A DNA stretch of 64,000 bases from Entoloma clypeatum (GCA_963565915.1 OY751492.1:4340001-4404000); one strand, 5' to 3'. Shown: positions 1 to 12,326, numbered from the stretch's first letter. Notes: generated by a model from the letters alone, not told the origin. Numbers and translations are program-made.

Positions 1-1547
1 GGTACTCCCATCCAATCTTAGTTGCGGGATTGAGGACAATCTCTACCTCTCGATATCACGCATCTAGGGCCAGATCCAAGAATACACGATTGAGCCAGTA
101 TAGACTGAGAGAGATGGTGGGGCACGTGAAAAGACGTGCGTGCAGTTTTGCGTCTGAGTGAATGGAAAGACGAACGGCAAACGTAGCGGAAACTTCATGG
201 ACTCGTAAGGCACTTACAACCATGACTTCGGAGAAAAGGTGGTATAGGTTGGTAACCAGGATCGACATACGAGACTGCATTTCTTGAGGGTTTATATGGT
301 CAACAATGTTCCGCTGAGTTGCTGTCTATTTAAGGGTTGAACCAAACAAGGACAACTCATCACCATCGCCGTTCCCAACAGCCACCAGCCTTGAGCTTGA
401 ACCTTCGACAGTGACACATAGAGGTGGAACAATGCACCCGTTCTATGATTTTCCAAAAGGCATCGAGGTCAAAACTCATGATCAGTTTCGAGGCTGTTCT
501 GATATCGGGCCCCTTGCAGGGTCTACCGTGTGGATGATAGTCGTTCAGCACCCGCGGGGGACACCGAGGGCAACCACGGCCACGGAGGTTCAAAGCATCA
601 GGATAGTACGCATGAGTGTCATTTCTTTCAGCTACCTGAACTCTGTGCGTCTAGATATCATCCTCTCCTTCATCGATCCATAAGTGAGCCCATCACAACA
701 CGGCGACGAAAACGACGATGCGGTGGATATGACACCAGATAATTCGCGGGATGTGTTACCAAATAAACCAGGCGTTTCCGACGACTAGGGCTTCAAGCGA
801 CGGGATTCTAGAGAAACAAAAGCACCACTACCGAGGCCTATCGCCCTCGCCCTCATCCTCGCCGCCCCGTGTCTCGAAGACGGCTTCTTACCGCGACCCC
901 CACTCCCACGAGACCAAGCCTTCAACGGCCGAACCCCCCTGTTCTATCTTCCATAATACCTTTTCCGTTCCTACCCCCACCTGAACCTGTGCCTACGACT
1001 TCTACGACTGCGACAGCAGCTGCGGTTCAGTTAGGTTGAAGACTTTTGGGACTCGCTCGTCCCACGCCTTCCCTTTCGCTTTTCTTCTGCATGAGACGAT
1101 CGTCATCCAACACCGTCGCCTCGAGGCTACCGTCGCACTTCAAGTCGCGATTCAAGTCCACTACATCATCTGTACCACCACCTCCAACCGACGCTGGCAT
1201 CAGTATCGGTTCCCCACCCCTGGTCGCAGCCTCGCAGAACCCATGCACCAATGCATTCACGGGGGAATTCTGACAGTCTTGCGATTCGTGCGGCGTTGTG
1301 GGAGTGAGGTCATACTAATTTGAGAACCAGTCATGTTCATGGCGCCTGGATCTCAAATGAGAGAGGAAGATGCCATTCATTATGATACCGCCCTTGTCAA
1401 TCACCTTTTCGAAAACGTTTGGAAGGCGGTAATACTCGTCACGACATGTTGACTCTCAAACTCAGATCTAGAATTCGCAGCGTAAGTCATGTGAGCCAGT
1501 CAAAAACTTTGAAACCCCATGCTGCCTTCCCTCTTCCCGCCTTCAAA
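1..1547. other. No gene recognised
   Basis: Short open frames occur on both strands, among them Ser/Pro-rich ones around 750-1270. None shows a known motif, a consistent intron pattern or a credible start. Part of 700-1270 could be a decayed Ser/Pro-rich gene, but I cannot support that. Confidence 0.3.
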
Positions 1548-2998
1548 ATGTCCACACCCGCCGCAGACCCTCCCCTTCATAACGTCAGAAACTACAAGGG
1601 TAAAGTCACTGGGAGATCCATCATTATCCTCAAGGACGACACTTCCATTCCTGACCTATTGGCTGAACTAAGCCCCAACACGTGCATCATCCACGATTTC
1701 GAGGGCATCCTCAATGGCTTCTGCGGTGTGTCCACGTCGTTTCTCTTCCTCGCGACTGAGCAAGCTCGCTGATACCGAATCCGTAAGCTCACCTCGATCG
1801 AAAGTCAATGGACGCAGTGCGTCGCTCCCCCACAGTCGACTGGATCGAAGAAGATGGCTTCGTCTTTGTCGGTAGAATCACTGAGTCTGCCTCAACCTAA
1901 CGTCACACGCGTTCCTTCCATATATTGACATGTGCGGTCTCGACCTCAGGGACTCGGACGTGCCGTTGGACCTCGCTGACGAACCTGGCGTTCTTCCCTC
2001 GCCCCATTTCAGTCATCTCTCGGGGGGAACTACAGATGTTGACATATATGTCCTAGGTATAGTATACTGGCCCTATGCGTTCTCTCAACCCGTTACTGAT
2101 ACCTATAAGATACGGGTAGGTCCCTTGGTCCAGTAAACAAGGGATTCGCCGGCTCATCCACTCATTCCGGCAGGGATTGATGTCACGAAGGTATGCGGTC
2201 TCCGTTGAGAAATCTCCATGAACCACGCTCCTACTAACCACCCATCACGATGGATAGGCAGCATTCGGTGGACGCGCTGTTGTTGGAACGATCGGTAGCG
2301 ATGTTGACGCACATGGACATGGCACTTTGGCCGCGTATGTCAAGTAAGATCCGTGAATTGAGTTTGACGTAGTATTTATCAGCGTTACTAGCGCAGGTGT
2401 CGCCCAAGTGAGGACCTTTTCCTGTATCTCTCCGATTTCAGTCGCATACTGAGGAACATCGAAGCATGCCAGGCTCGTTTCAGTCAAGGTGCTCGGGGAT
2501 TATGGGTAAGCTGCTCGCGACGCACCACCAGAGCCCCAATTGATTGTACTGATGCGGGAATATATAGGGTGGGTTCGATTGGGAGTCTGTCAGTATCCAA
2601 CGAGTTCATACTCTCTCTTGTTCCGTCAACTCACCGACCGTTCTTGAATCCCCTCAGTATTTCAGGACTGAAATTCGTTCGTGCTGCAGCTCCAGCGTCA
2701 GGTCGCCCGTCCGTTGCCTCCTTGGCCCTGAAGTTCGGAGCTTCCAAGGCGATAGACTCTGCTCTTGCAAGCGTAAGCTTAAGCTGTAAATCTTCCACGG
2801 CTCGGGTAGCTGATCTCGTCTTCTTGTAGCTCGTCCAGAATGACATTCATGTCGTGGTATGCCCTTTGTCTTTTACTCGCGACAGTGCTTATCTCTTCCC
2901 CCATCGCCTATGGTCAGGTGTCCCTAGAACATGGCACTGACCCTCGTGGACGCGTTCCCGACGTCGTCTATGTCACGGACGCTGGCCAGATAAGATGA
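1548..2998 (+). pseudogene. Decaying S8 (subtilisin-like) serine protease, C-terminally truncated
   Basis: The start at 1548 opens an inhibitor-I9-type propeptide (GRSIIILKDD, then VDWIEEDG near 1840). After small GT-AG introns come VDIYVL (about 2035), FGGRAVVGTIGSDVDAHGHGT (about 2262-2320, catalytic His block), KVLGDYG (about 2490), SGRPSVASLALKFGASKAID (about 2700) and LVQNDIHVV (2830-2856). A last exon, 2918-2998, reads HGTDPRGRVPDVVYVTDAG and then stops. In the S8 family a DTG/DSG catalytic Asp motif normally follows VDIYV; here VL is followed by G. The oxyanion-Asn and GTSMA(T/S)P catalytic-Ser region is absent. No signal peptide is visible. The phases of the last exons still join cleanly, so decay may be fairly recent. 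I infer no protease activity. Confidence 0.72.
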
Positions 2999-3680
2999 TG
3001 AAGTTAAAAATACCATATCTCTTGAAATAAAAATGGCACGTATGATTCAGATGGTGCAGGGCGTGTATGCCTAGCAATACTAGGAAACAGCAAGAAAAGA
3101 GTCGGGACATTGTGGAAAGCAGTTCATGAGATATTATCTGAAATGCACTGCATACGGTGATATTAAGATTTACATACAGTATGTACAGAGGGATTAGAGA
3201 CAGATGAGGCCTCTCCCCATCTCACAGTGATGTACCCTGAGATGCTGCATCAATTCCTGAGGAACGGGAGAGCCGGCCCGGGGGGACGCGAGCGGGAGGT
3301 GGTGGGCTCGAGGGGGGCGGCGTGCGAGCGTGCGCAAACGTCGCGTACGGTTGGAGCTTGCTTCCTTTTCGGAGCGAATGGATACCCTCGAGTGCTCCGT
3401 TCCCTGTCTGCCGACAGCTGGTATCTGGGCCAGTTCGAGAGCCCTGAGACGCTCCGTTTCCCGCTCTGCAAGAGCTCAGCAGGGTACCAAATAGGCGGAC
3501 GAAAGCGGACTAGTAGACGAATGAGATGTTCTGATCAAGAAAACGCCCAGCCGAGCTTCTGACAGCGAATTGTTCATCATTCCGCGTTCGACAAGAAATG
3601 TACGTAAAGAATCTGCAAGCCGGGACGAAGCCTGCATCCGTGCGGGAGTGACAGGGGCAAGTAAACCCATCGGAAGCAAG
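2999..3680. other. Intergenic stretch, no gene recognised
   Basis: This lies between the protease relic and the 3' end of the P450. Frames near 3230-3560 are rich in Arg and Gly with no motif and look like chance frames in a GC-rich patch. Confidence 0.4.
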
Positions 3681-6014
3681 TCAAACGTCTTCTTCTCCTG
3701 CGGCTCGGATGAGCGCCTCTGCCTCATTCGAACGCGGTGTTATCGTGCATTTGAAGGGGAGGGGGTGGCTAAGGAAGGTAGAATGCCTTATCAGCATTTG
3801 TCAATCGTGAAACCGTCGGAACGACTCACGAGATCGTCGTCGAAGTGTATACCGGTGAAGGAGTGATTTCTGCACCCTTTTCATCGCGCACCTTACCGAT
3901 AGTCATCGTCTTGAGCATCGTGGCCACAAAGACCCAGATCGTGGATTTCGCCACGTGCGCTCCAGGGCAGCCTCTGCAACCATGAAGTGAATGAACGGAG
4001 ACTCATGTGCAAGATTCAAAAAAGGGAAGTTTTTTTTTTTTTTTTACCTCCTTCCAAAACCGAACGCGCCAGTAACAGAGGGATCGCGGACATCAGGATT
4101 GATGAGGCCGTCTTTTATGAATCGTTCAGGTTTGAAGACATGAGGTTCTGGATATGTTTCTCTTCCGATACCCATGATGACTCGTTAGAACGCCAGTTGG
4201 CGCAAGAGAATGTGGTAACATACTCATCGTGAAGCATGGCCCTTGGAGCTCAGTCAGCGTTCAAGTTGACTCTCAGGAGATAGAGAAGAAATGTTGTACC
4301 ATGTATTAGCAATCACCATGGATTTGGCCGGGAGATGATATCCTTCAAATACATCGTCGGTTATGAGTCGATGGGGGACTCCTAATCTTTCTTTAGTTCC
4401 TTCCTCGAGAGTAAACATGCAAAATCTTCACCAATGGGAGTCACGGGGCGCCACCTAAGTACTTCTTTCACAATGGCAGATATGTAGGGCAAGGACGACT
4501 CGTATGAGAAATCTGGCAATTCTCCGGCGGGAAGAATGCGGTCGAGCTCCTCTTGGGCTTTCGTCTGAACACCGGGATACAAAACCATGGCTAGGATGAA
4601 GGTGTTCAATGCAGACACGGAAGTATCGACAGCTCCTGAACGATTCATTGAGAAGGTGTACTGTACTTCGTAATAAATCTAACACCCACCGAAGTAAAAG
4701 TTTCCGACCGATTCCTTCACAATCAGTTCTTCTTGAGCGACGTCTTCACCTTTGATGCTGTCAAGGCAATAAGACGCAAAGGATGGCTCCAAGGCATTAC
4801 GTCCTTCCTGAAAATCATTCATTTCGTAAATGATCTATCGTTTGATCGCGGGATCGGGAACATACGAGTCTGTCACGTTTGAGTTCCTGGAATGGCAATT
4901 CCACCATGTCGTAAATATGTTTCCCCCACGTCCTAGCCAACCTCTTGAAATTGGCACCGGGCATCCACTCTGGGACATATTTCAAGAGCGGAATCGACTC
5001 CACGAGGAAGAGTCCCGGGAACTGTGCTTGCGTTAATCCATGCGTCGCTTTCTCCGCATTGAGGATGTAAGGATCATTCTTTTCCAGGACCTTTATGCCA
5101 TATGAAATCAAAGTGGCTGAAGCCCCAACCAGACTACCCGAGTTCGAAGAATCCTTGGTCAGGCGCCGGATGCAGCGTGTAATATATGATTGACGTACTC
5201 TCGATTGTGCTGCATGAAGTTCTCTGGCTCATCCAAAAAGAGATGGAGGTTCTGCCGTACGGCGCGTATTGCGTGAGGTTGATAGCGAGACGTCTGAGAA
5301 GGATGTAATTCTGGAAGTTTGGATGAATATTTCATGAAAGCACCCAGCCTCGGTCAAATCTCACCCCGATGGAAGAGCGATCTGCGCAGCTTCCAAGCCT
5401 CCCCATACTGGTCATGAACAAAGAAAACGCGTCCACCCATTCTGACGTCCACCGCTTGAGCGTTTGGATCCGAGAAAAAAAATGGAAGTGCTCACAAGTC
5501 GTTCGCCATGACAAAAGGAGGTCTGGATAGCATTTCACATGAGTGCGCGTGGCAATGTAGGACAAAAGAACCTCTCGTACCTGCCGGAATATATGATTGC
5601 TCGCCTGTCGAGGAGCTCCTTCGCAATCTTATATGAGTTGATGATGATGATAGATTGTCCGAACAGATCAAGATGAATGATTCCGGAGTCTAAATGCAGA
5701 TAAGACAATGGAATCGAATGGGGCGTTAACTCACTGAATTCCTTGCCCCACCGTTCATATGTGACCCATTCGAAACCCTTCGGTACGCTCAGGGCGTTTC
5801 CAACTATCGGCAGCTTCTTGGGACCAGGCGGGAGCGGAAAATTCCTCGTCCCACGTCTTCGCACATAGGTGAAGGCGATGATCCCAACCCCGAGCCAACA
5901 GAGGGTCGCCGGGATACTAGAGATGGGGTGCAATGAGACGAGTGTCGTAGAGATGTCGGGAATGCGTGGCACCATGAGTAATATGGGGGGAAGGACGGAA
6001 GAATCGAGCGACAT
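3681..6014 (-). CDS. Cytochrome P450 monooxygenase, microsomal type
   Basis: Heme-thiolate monooxygenase expected at the ER membrane; substrate unknown. The start ATG at 6014 begins a short lumenal segment and a TM anchor (about residues 25-50: TLCWLGVGIIAFTYV), followed by the Pro-rich hinge FPLPPGPKKLPIVGN. Spliced pieces read in order: KIAKELLDRRAIIYSGR; the C-helix block YGEAWKLRRSLFH (near 5380); helix I GAVDTSVSALNTF (near 4610); the ExxR helix KEVLRWRPVTPIG (near 4450); PEPHVFKPERFI (near 4130); and the heme loop FGFGRR / GCPGAHVAK, split by an intron holding an 18-nt poly-A/T tract near 4030. The final exon reads HPLPFKCTITPRSNEAEAL and stops at 3681. All key P450 motifs are present, so it appears functional. 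It is divergent from the F-box gene at 6801 and resembles the P450 at 39838-42379, especially around ExxR. Confidence 0.88.
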
Positions 6015-6800
6015 TTATGTTCATTTCCGCGTGCTGCCGGACAGGATGATCCAATGAGTTCGGGTCAGGCCCCCGGACGCTCCCACATAAGTTCAGCCGA
6101 TTTGAGGGCCCAAAAACGGGCATTTCGTTATCCAAGGTGAGGATGATTTGGCGAAGCCTTGTCCGAGGATTTGGGGTGTTGAGGCCAAAAATCTGGAGGT
6201 TCGAGCGCCGAGCATATAGAGAAGCATCCGGGGGCCTTTGAGGTCAGAATTCCAGAGAGAGCACTGGCGGTGAGAGTACTTTGGTTCGATCCCATCAATC
6301 GAAGACTTCTTCGGTGACACGCGGACCAATGACCTTGACGTATTGATTCAGGGGATACAGCGCAAGTACAGCGCGAAAAGCGCGACAAGACCGAAAAAGT
6401 CCCATTTTTCGTCCTCTCCCTAGTATGAAAATGATATTCGGAATAGGTTCATTATATGCAGGGAATGTGAGTGTCCAAATGTGGTAGCGGCAGGGGGGGT
6501 TTTGGTGGAAATATTCATGGGTGACCTTGAAGGATGGGTGGAAGTCGAGGTTTGGGTTAATGACAATATTCCGCGGTATGTTTTCCAAGCAACGAGAAAA
6601 ACTTATCAAAAGATAAGATGATCATCAGAGGATATACATGTACAAACATGCGACATACGCATCACGGAACACCAAAAGAAATACATATTTTATTTCTTTC
6701 AGGCTAGACCAAGTATAGAAATAAATACCCTGAGAATTGTTGTCACATTGTTGAGGAGGCCTGCATAGCCCACCCAGCAAAAACCCAACTAAGTGATGCA
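6015..6800. promoter_or_regulatory. Divergent intergenic region between a P450 and an F-box gene
   Basis: About 785 nt between two start codons on opposite strands. It must hold both promoters. I see no firm TATA box or gene. Frames at 6093-6609 on the minus strand lack motifs. Confidence 0.35.
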
Positions 6801-8054
6801 ATGACGATCCCCCTCGATCCAGTATTCCCCCAGGAAGTCTTCGATTCCATTATCGATCAGCTTTTCAACGACAAAGAAACACTTGTGATAGCCAGTCTTG
6901 TCTGCAGAGCATGGTCACAGATCTGCCGATATCGCCTCTTCTGCGAAGTAACCCTGCGGGAGCAAAACTGGGCCAGGTTTCTGGAATTCCAGCAACACTA
7001 TGCCTGCCGGGTGCTCATCTCATCGGAAACCCCTCTGGACAAGCTCGCACAGCACACCTTTCCTCAGATCACCTCCCTCTTCCTCGATGGTTGGGGTTCC
7101 GCTCGTGATACCCCTACTACTACCCCTACTACTACTACTACTACTACTACTGCGGGCTCCAACAGTGCGAAGATAGAACTGGGTGCGATGAAGATAGAAA
7201 CACTGTCACGCATATTCCCAAAGCTCTTGATTTTGGAGATCAGGAACTGTCGTGTGCGATTCGACGCCGTCCATACGCTTCTCCATCTCCACACACTTAC
7301 GTGGGAGTGTGGGCACCGCTATCACCACCCCGGAAGAGGCGCAAGCCATCATCGGTATGGCCTCCCTCCGGGCTTGCGAACTCTCAACGTGCATGTCAGC
7401 GATGACGACGTCCTCCCATTCCTGTCTTGGTGTAACGGTTTGGAACCTCTACCGGAACTAGCGACCGTCCGACTCCTCAAGATATCCTCACACCACATGG
7501 AGTCTCTCGCTGTATTTCTTCGCAAGCTGGGAAAATCTTTACGCCATCTAGAGCTGACGTTCGCCAGTGCATGTCCGTATCTCTCCCTTTCCTTCCTCCT
7601 CACGTTTCCCGTCCACTCATCTAAGCGTCTCGGTACGACCCCAGATTTCCGATTGCAATTGCAAAGTGTGACCATATTCACTTCTCTCGACTTCAGCTGT
7701 ATTCCCTCCCTTCACTCATTCGTGATGCAGGAAGGCTCTCCGGAATTTTACCAGCAGTACCTGTGCGCGTGCTTACAGGCCACTTCCACGGAATGCATCA
7801 CATTGTCAGCGAGTGAATTTACCTTGGAAAGGAGGCGCTCCGTTTGGTTGAGCATTGACCAGATGATCATCGATTCTCTCGCTGCGAAGCCTCGATCAAA
7901 CTTCACCCTCCAGATATGTGTTGGGGGCGTGCCGAGAGAGGATGGCAAAGAGCTCGTCCGAAGCTCGCTGCCGTTATGCAGTGCACTAGGTATCGTGGCA
8001 TTCATACACAGAAGCGGTACATTGGAGATGCATTTTCTCCTCGATAGAGCATGA
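6801..8054 (+). CDS. F-box domain protein
   Basis: A single exon encodes 417 residues. The N-terminus (residues 8-50: VFPQEVFDSIIDQLFND, then ASLVCRAWSQICRYRLF) matches the F-box pattern that docks on Skp1 in SCF ubiquitin ligases. The remainder is Leu-rich with repeated 'LRTLNVHV'- and 'LRHLELTF'-type segments, consistent with degenerate leucine-rich repeats for substrate binding. A run of (ACT)n around 7110-7152 encodes poly-Thr (near residues 105-117) and is probably polymorphic. The target is unknown. Such genes are strongly expanded in Agaricomycetes. Confidence 0.8.
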   Translation: MTIPLDPVFPQEVFDSIIDQLFNDKETLVIASLVCRAWSQICRYRLFCEVTLREQNWARFLEFQQHYACRVLISSETPLDKLAQHTFPQITSLFLDGWGSARDTPTTTPTTTTTTTTAGSNSAKIELGAMKIETLSRIFPKLLILEIRNCRVRFDAVHTLLHLHTLTWECGHRYHHPGRGASHHRYGLPPGLRTLNVHVSDDDVLPFLSWCNGLEPLPELATVRLLKISSHHMESLAVFLRKLGKSLRHLELTFASACPYLSLSFLLTFPVHSSKRLGTTPDFRLQLQSVTIFTSLDFSCIPSLHSFVMQEGSPEFYQQYLCACLQATSTECITLSASEFTLERRRSVWLSIDQMIIDSLAAKPRSNFTLQICVGGVPREDGKELVRSSLPLCSALGIVAFIHRSGTLEMHFLLDRA

Positions 8055-8158
8055 ATGAACACTCAGCATCTCGACGTCCAAAGTCTTTCCTCTGCTTTAA
8101 GTTCACTCGTTTCACCCAAAAGGTTCACTAATTTCAACGTAGATAAGCAGATGCCCTC

Positions 8159-11100
8159 TCATGAGCCTACCAATTCATCCGGATCATCCTCCCCCCTCTT
8201 GCCCAGATCCAACTTCCGCTTCCTCCCCGGCATCGCGTCCCCATCTCCATACCCAACCCCAGCTTTCTTCCGCAGCACCTCGAGGTCCTGCTCCGCCTCT
8301 TCAGCCCACTCCAGCACCAAATGCCGCCCGAGCAAATGCGTATGCCGCAGCGTCGCAAACACATTCTCCGCCTCAGCCCGCGACACAAAGTCCAAAAAGG
8401 CAAAGCCCCGTGTGCGCGAATCAAACTTCTTGGGAAGGCGGACAGACTTGAGATGGCCATGCGCGCTGTTGAACCAGAGACAAACAACATGAACAGATAG
8501 CCCCGCCAGAATCAAGGACACAACAAACGTACCCAAACAAAGCCCGGATATCCTTCTTAGTGGCCTCAAACGGCACATTCTTCACGATCATCTTCGTCGT
8601 CCTCCCTCCGCCCTTCTTCACCTCCCCAACCTTTTCCTCCTGCTGCCCGCGCCCAGCAAACTTGACATGCAACGCATGCCCGTCCAAAACGAACCCCTGC
8701 ATACTCCGCAACGCCTTCTTCGCACCCTCCACATCCTTGAACCCGATGAATCCATAGCCCATGCTCATCCTCGCTCCCGATCCCTCGGGCTGCTTCGGAT
8801 CAGGCCTCGTCTGCACCCGCGCGAACGAGAAGGAAGGCAGGTGCTCGAACACCTTCGTCAGTCGCTCCTGCGTCGTTGCAAACGACAGGTTCTTGACATA
8901 AAGTGTTGTCCCCCCCGCAATGGATGGTTCTCCCTCTGCATCGCCCTCCACGCCTTCCGCCACACCGCCCATCTCTTGTTCCGCAATCCGGACACCACGC
9001 AGCTCTGGTAAGAACGACGACAAAGGAGAGGATGGTCCAGGCACGGGTCCTTCCGTGAACATACCCAGCGGGCCCTTCTCAAGGTAAACCACCGAGTTCC
9101 CTAAACGACGATACGCCACTGCCCTAAACGCCTTCGCAGCCTCATCCGGCCGCCCAAAGTCCACCACTGCCATCGTGCCCGCCGGTGGCACAAGCACCCT
9201 CTGCAACTCCCCATGTGGCTCAAACATCTCCCGTATCTGCTCCGCAGACGTTCCATATGGGATGTTCTTCACCAAGATCGTGGTGTCAGATCTGGCACGG
9301 GAGGTGAAAGACGAAAGGAGGACCCCGTGTGATTCCAGGTAGCTTTTGGTTTCTTGAATGATATGCGTTTCAGCCAGAGCGAGCTTGACGGCGGCGTTGT
9401 CGCCTGATTCGGGGTTGAGGATGGCGGACTTGTCGATGCTGAGACGGTCGGCGATAGAGGATGCAACGGCGTCGCTCTATCAAGGGAGAAGATGCTTGAA
9501 ATCAAGATAGAAGCGTTAAATGGCAGACCAAAGACTTACATTCATGTAAAGCATGCTCCAGTTGAACTCTTTGCCGGCCGTTGCCTTCCGCTTGGCTTGC
9601 TTGTCTTCCTTGATAGTCTTCTTTCGACCTTGAGCATCTTCCACTTGAACATTGCCTTTGCGATCCACGGCGGCGAGGATATGGATCAAACGGCCTTGGA
9701 AGGACTTGCGATCGAGGGCCTCATGGGCGGCAAAGGCATTGGCTGCTTCGGCGAATGTCACGTAGGCAACACCTTTGGGCTCTTTTGTGGCGCCGTCTAC
9801 GGGTATATGTACCTTGGAGATAGATAGAATCAGTATGGATCGTCTAGAATCGAACAAGGCAAGTTAAAAAAGCGAGTCAGAAACATATTTCTACTATCGG
9901 ATTCCAATGGGATCAGCATTCCCGAAGGCTCTGATGTCCCTATACAGTTGTTCATCACACCAGTGACGGGGGGGAAGCGATATTTACCTGGGAAAAGGCG
10001 AGAAAGTCAGCATTGCATTGCTTAGACGTCGGAAATAAGAAGAAAGTCAGAAATATTTCTACTATCGGATTCCGTGAGGATCAACATTCCCGTGAAGGTC
10101 TGATGTCCCTATACAAGACTATCATCTTGTTCATGTGGGTAGATACCCGAAGTCAAGGAAGGATGCCTCACCTAGAGAAAGGAAAGCGGTTAGCAGGACA
10201 GTCGACGAGATGAAGGAAAAGGAAAAGGAAAATTTAGATAACCTCTCAACTACAGTTCAGTATCGCCAAGGGCGTCTTGAGGTGTTCACAACGCCAAAAG
10301 ATAACGAAGAGAAGGAGCTTACCTGTGATATTTCTCCGTATGGGCGGAAAAGTTCAAGAAGGTCGGCGTCGGTGCAAGAGAAAGCAAGGTTGCGAACAAA
10401 CAATCGTGCCGTCTGTAGAATTGTCTCCCTGGTGGGGTCTTTCGGCACCTCTGGTGAAGGTGATGATTTCTCCGGTCGCTGTTGCAATGAATATCAGACG
10501 ATGGCAAGGCGACAAAGACATAACACAAACCGAAGCGGGTGAAGTCTTCTCTGCGTCGTTTTCGTCATCGGACTGCTCAAACGCCTTCTCCACCACGTCC
10601 ACATCCTTCTTCATGTGTCGCCTCATCCATTCAAGGTCCGAGATGCCCTCCTCCTGCGGCCCGGCGGTACCGCCGCTATCCATGGGTTCGTCTTCAGCTG
10701 CGTCTTGTTCTGGGGCGGTAGGGACTTTTGTCGTTGGCTGACTCTCGTTTGCCCACGTCGGGCCCTTTTTCGTACGGGGCTGCATGACTTTCATGTACTC
10801 GTCAAGCTGCGAGTCGAGCTTGTTCGGTATTCCCCCCTCCGTGGCCTGTTTCGAGTTGGAATGCTTTGGCATCGGTTCAGACACGGATTCGTCCTTGGGC
10901 GAGGAACCCAGGCGCGGCCGTTTGTTGGGTCGTGGAGCCGGTGCATCCTTTGCTACCTAAGTAACATTTTCAGTATTTTGCTGTTGATCAAGGAAGACCA
11001 AATCGAACCTCGATGACGCTGACACTGATCCTCGTTGAATCGATAAAAGTCCGATCAAACCACTGCTTTGCGGCAAGCGCCTCATTCTCCGTCTTGTAAC

Positions 11101-11254
11101 CAACAAAGCCAAACCTTCGCGACGTTCCATCTTGCTTGTGCGCGACCTTGATATCGGTCAAAGTCCCGCCTGGAGCACCCTTTTGTTCAAAATGCTGCCG
11201 CAGACGTTCTGGCGCAACATATGCCGGCAAGTTCTTGACGATAAGCCGCGACAT
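8159..11254 (-). CDS. MRD1: MRD1, multiple RNA-recognition-motif protein for pre-rRNA processing
   Basis: Mrd1/RBM19 proteins bind pre-rRNA in the nucleolus and are needed for 18S rRNA release. Five RRMs can be read. RRM1 opens the protein (SRLIVKNLPAYVAPERLRQHF, with RNP1-like RRFGFVGYK). RRM2 (ARLFVRNLAFSCTDADLLELF) is split by a long intron before VHIPVDGATKEPKGVAYVTF. RRM3 is TTILVKNIPYGTSAEQIREM, RRM4 is TTLYVKNLSFATTQERLTKV, and RRM5 (TKMIVKNVPFEATKKDIRAL) is split before HGHLKSVRLPKKFDSRTRGF. Five RRMs in this spacing match yeast Mrd1. An acidic, Lys-rich linker separates RRM1 and RRM2. The start at 11254 leaves 203 nt to the divergent prefoldin gene. The RRM2 intron (about 505 nt) contains an internal duplication. 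Confidence 0.92.
9875..9945. repeat. Direct repeat copy 1 inside an MRD1 intron
   Basis: About 70 nt, imperfectly repeated at 10044-10114. Both share TTTCTACTATCGGATTCC, GATCAgCATTCCCG and CTGATGTCCCTATAC blocks with small indels. Both lie inside the RRM2 intron of MRD1. Confidence 0.85.
10044..10114. repeat. Direct repeat copy 2 inside an MRD1 intron
   Basis: Partner of 9875-9945 in the same orientation, about 170 nt apart. The duplication helps explain why this intron is about 505 nt while its neighbours are about 50-70 nt. Confidence 0.85.
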
Positions 11255-11457
11255 CGTCCTTTCAGGTCTGTAATATGGGCAGAAAGTTAGCTGATGACGG
11301 ACGGGAAGGGGGGGGGGAAGATAAAAAGAGATACCGACTTGAGAGAAAATCGTCGGAAAATGAAAAATGAAGAATTTATATCAGAGGTCCGTTCAATCTC
11401 CGCTACGGCCATCGCCGAGTGCTGTTTCCCAATCTTGGCCAACGACGACCACGACCA

Positions 11458-12326
11458 ATGGCCCCTCCAGCCGTTTTCTCCGAAGAAAAGAATCCGAGGG
11501 GGATCCCAAAAGCTTTCTTTCTAGTGAGTATATGCGAATGTGCTCCATCATCAGAGCATGATCGATGCGTCTTCGCAGGCAGATGTCCAGGAATACCTCG
11601 GTGGACAGGACGCAGAAGTCGAGGGAACCCTCAAAGCTTTCCAGGCCGCCATAGCGTACGTTTTACAAGGGGCTTTAAATATGACGCTATGCTTAACGAT
11701 TAACGAAGGACAGCAAGTACCGATACATGGATGGCAATCTTACCCAGCGGAAGCAAAGTCTAGAGGAGAAGATTCCGGATATACAAAAGACCTTGGACAT
11801 GGTAGAGTTTCTACAGGAGCGACGGGTGCGTTCTGATGTCCCCTTTTGGGTACCCTAGCTATGGTGATCGATGATGCATACCCGCAGGAAGGCAACAGCA
11901 AGTCGTCAGACGACGAAGAAGACGATCTTGAGGAAGAAAACTCCACAAAACCCATAAAGACGACGTTTGAGCTGAACGACACTCTGTTCGCCGAAGCAGA
12001 AATCGAAGAGACCGACGAGGTTCACCTGTGGCTTGGTGTACGTCTCTCGCCTCTGCCCTCACATTTCCTAAAGCTCAAAAGTCGGTCATCTCCAGGCAAA
12101 CGTCATGCTATCCTACAAAATCCCCGCCGCCATAAACTTACTAACATCCAAACTCGACGCCGCTCAGACAAGTTTAAGCAACACGATTGAGGATCTTGAG
12201 TTCTTGAGGGAGCAGCTGACGATCATGGAAGTGAACACGGCGAGGGTGTATAATTGGGATGTGAAGCGGCGGAGGGAGAGAAGAGAGAAGGAGGAAGAGG
12301 CTCTCCAAAAACCCAAGGACAGATAG
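11458..12326 (+). CDS. PAC10: Prefoldin subunit 3 (PAC10/VBP1)
   Basis: Alpha-type subunit of the hexameric prefoldin chaperone, which passes nascent actin and tubulin to the CCT chaperonin in the cytosol. The start is ATG at 11458 (MAPPAVFSEEKNPRGIPKAF). Short introns then separate ADVQEYLGGQDAEVEGTLKA, the stretch around YMDGNLTQRKQSLEEKIPD, and IQKTLDMVEFLQERR, which form the N-terminal coiled coil. TTFELNDTLFAEAEIEETDE and VHLWLGANVMLSYK form the beta-hairpin region. The C-terminal helix DLEFLREQLTIMEVNTARVY leads to a charged tail ending at 12326. An acidic insert (DDEEDDLEEENS) sits before the hairpin segment. Length and domain order fit the family, and no defect is visible. Confidence 0.93.

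Noticed and set aside
360..1330. Overlapping open frames on both strands, some Ser/Pro-rich
   Set aside because: No motif, no consistent splice pattern and equal openness on both strands; not enough to call a gene.
3227..3866. Open frames on both strands 3' of the first P450
   Set aside because: They overlap the P450's last exons or lie in a GC-rich patch without motifs.
6093..6609. Minus-strand frame of about 100 codons
   Set aside because: No motif, and it sits in the divergent promoter region.
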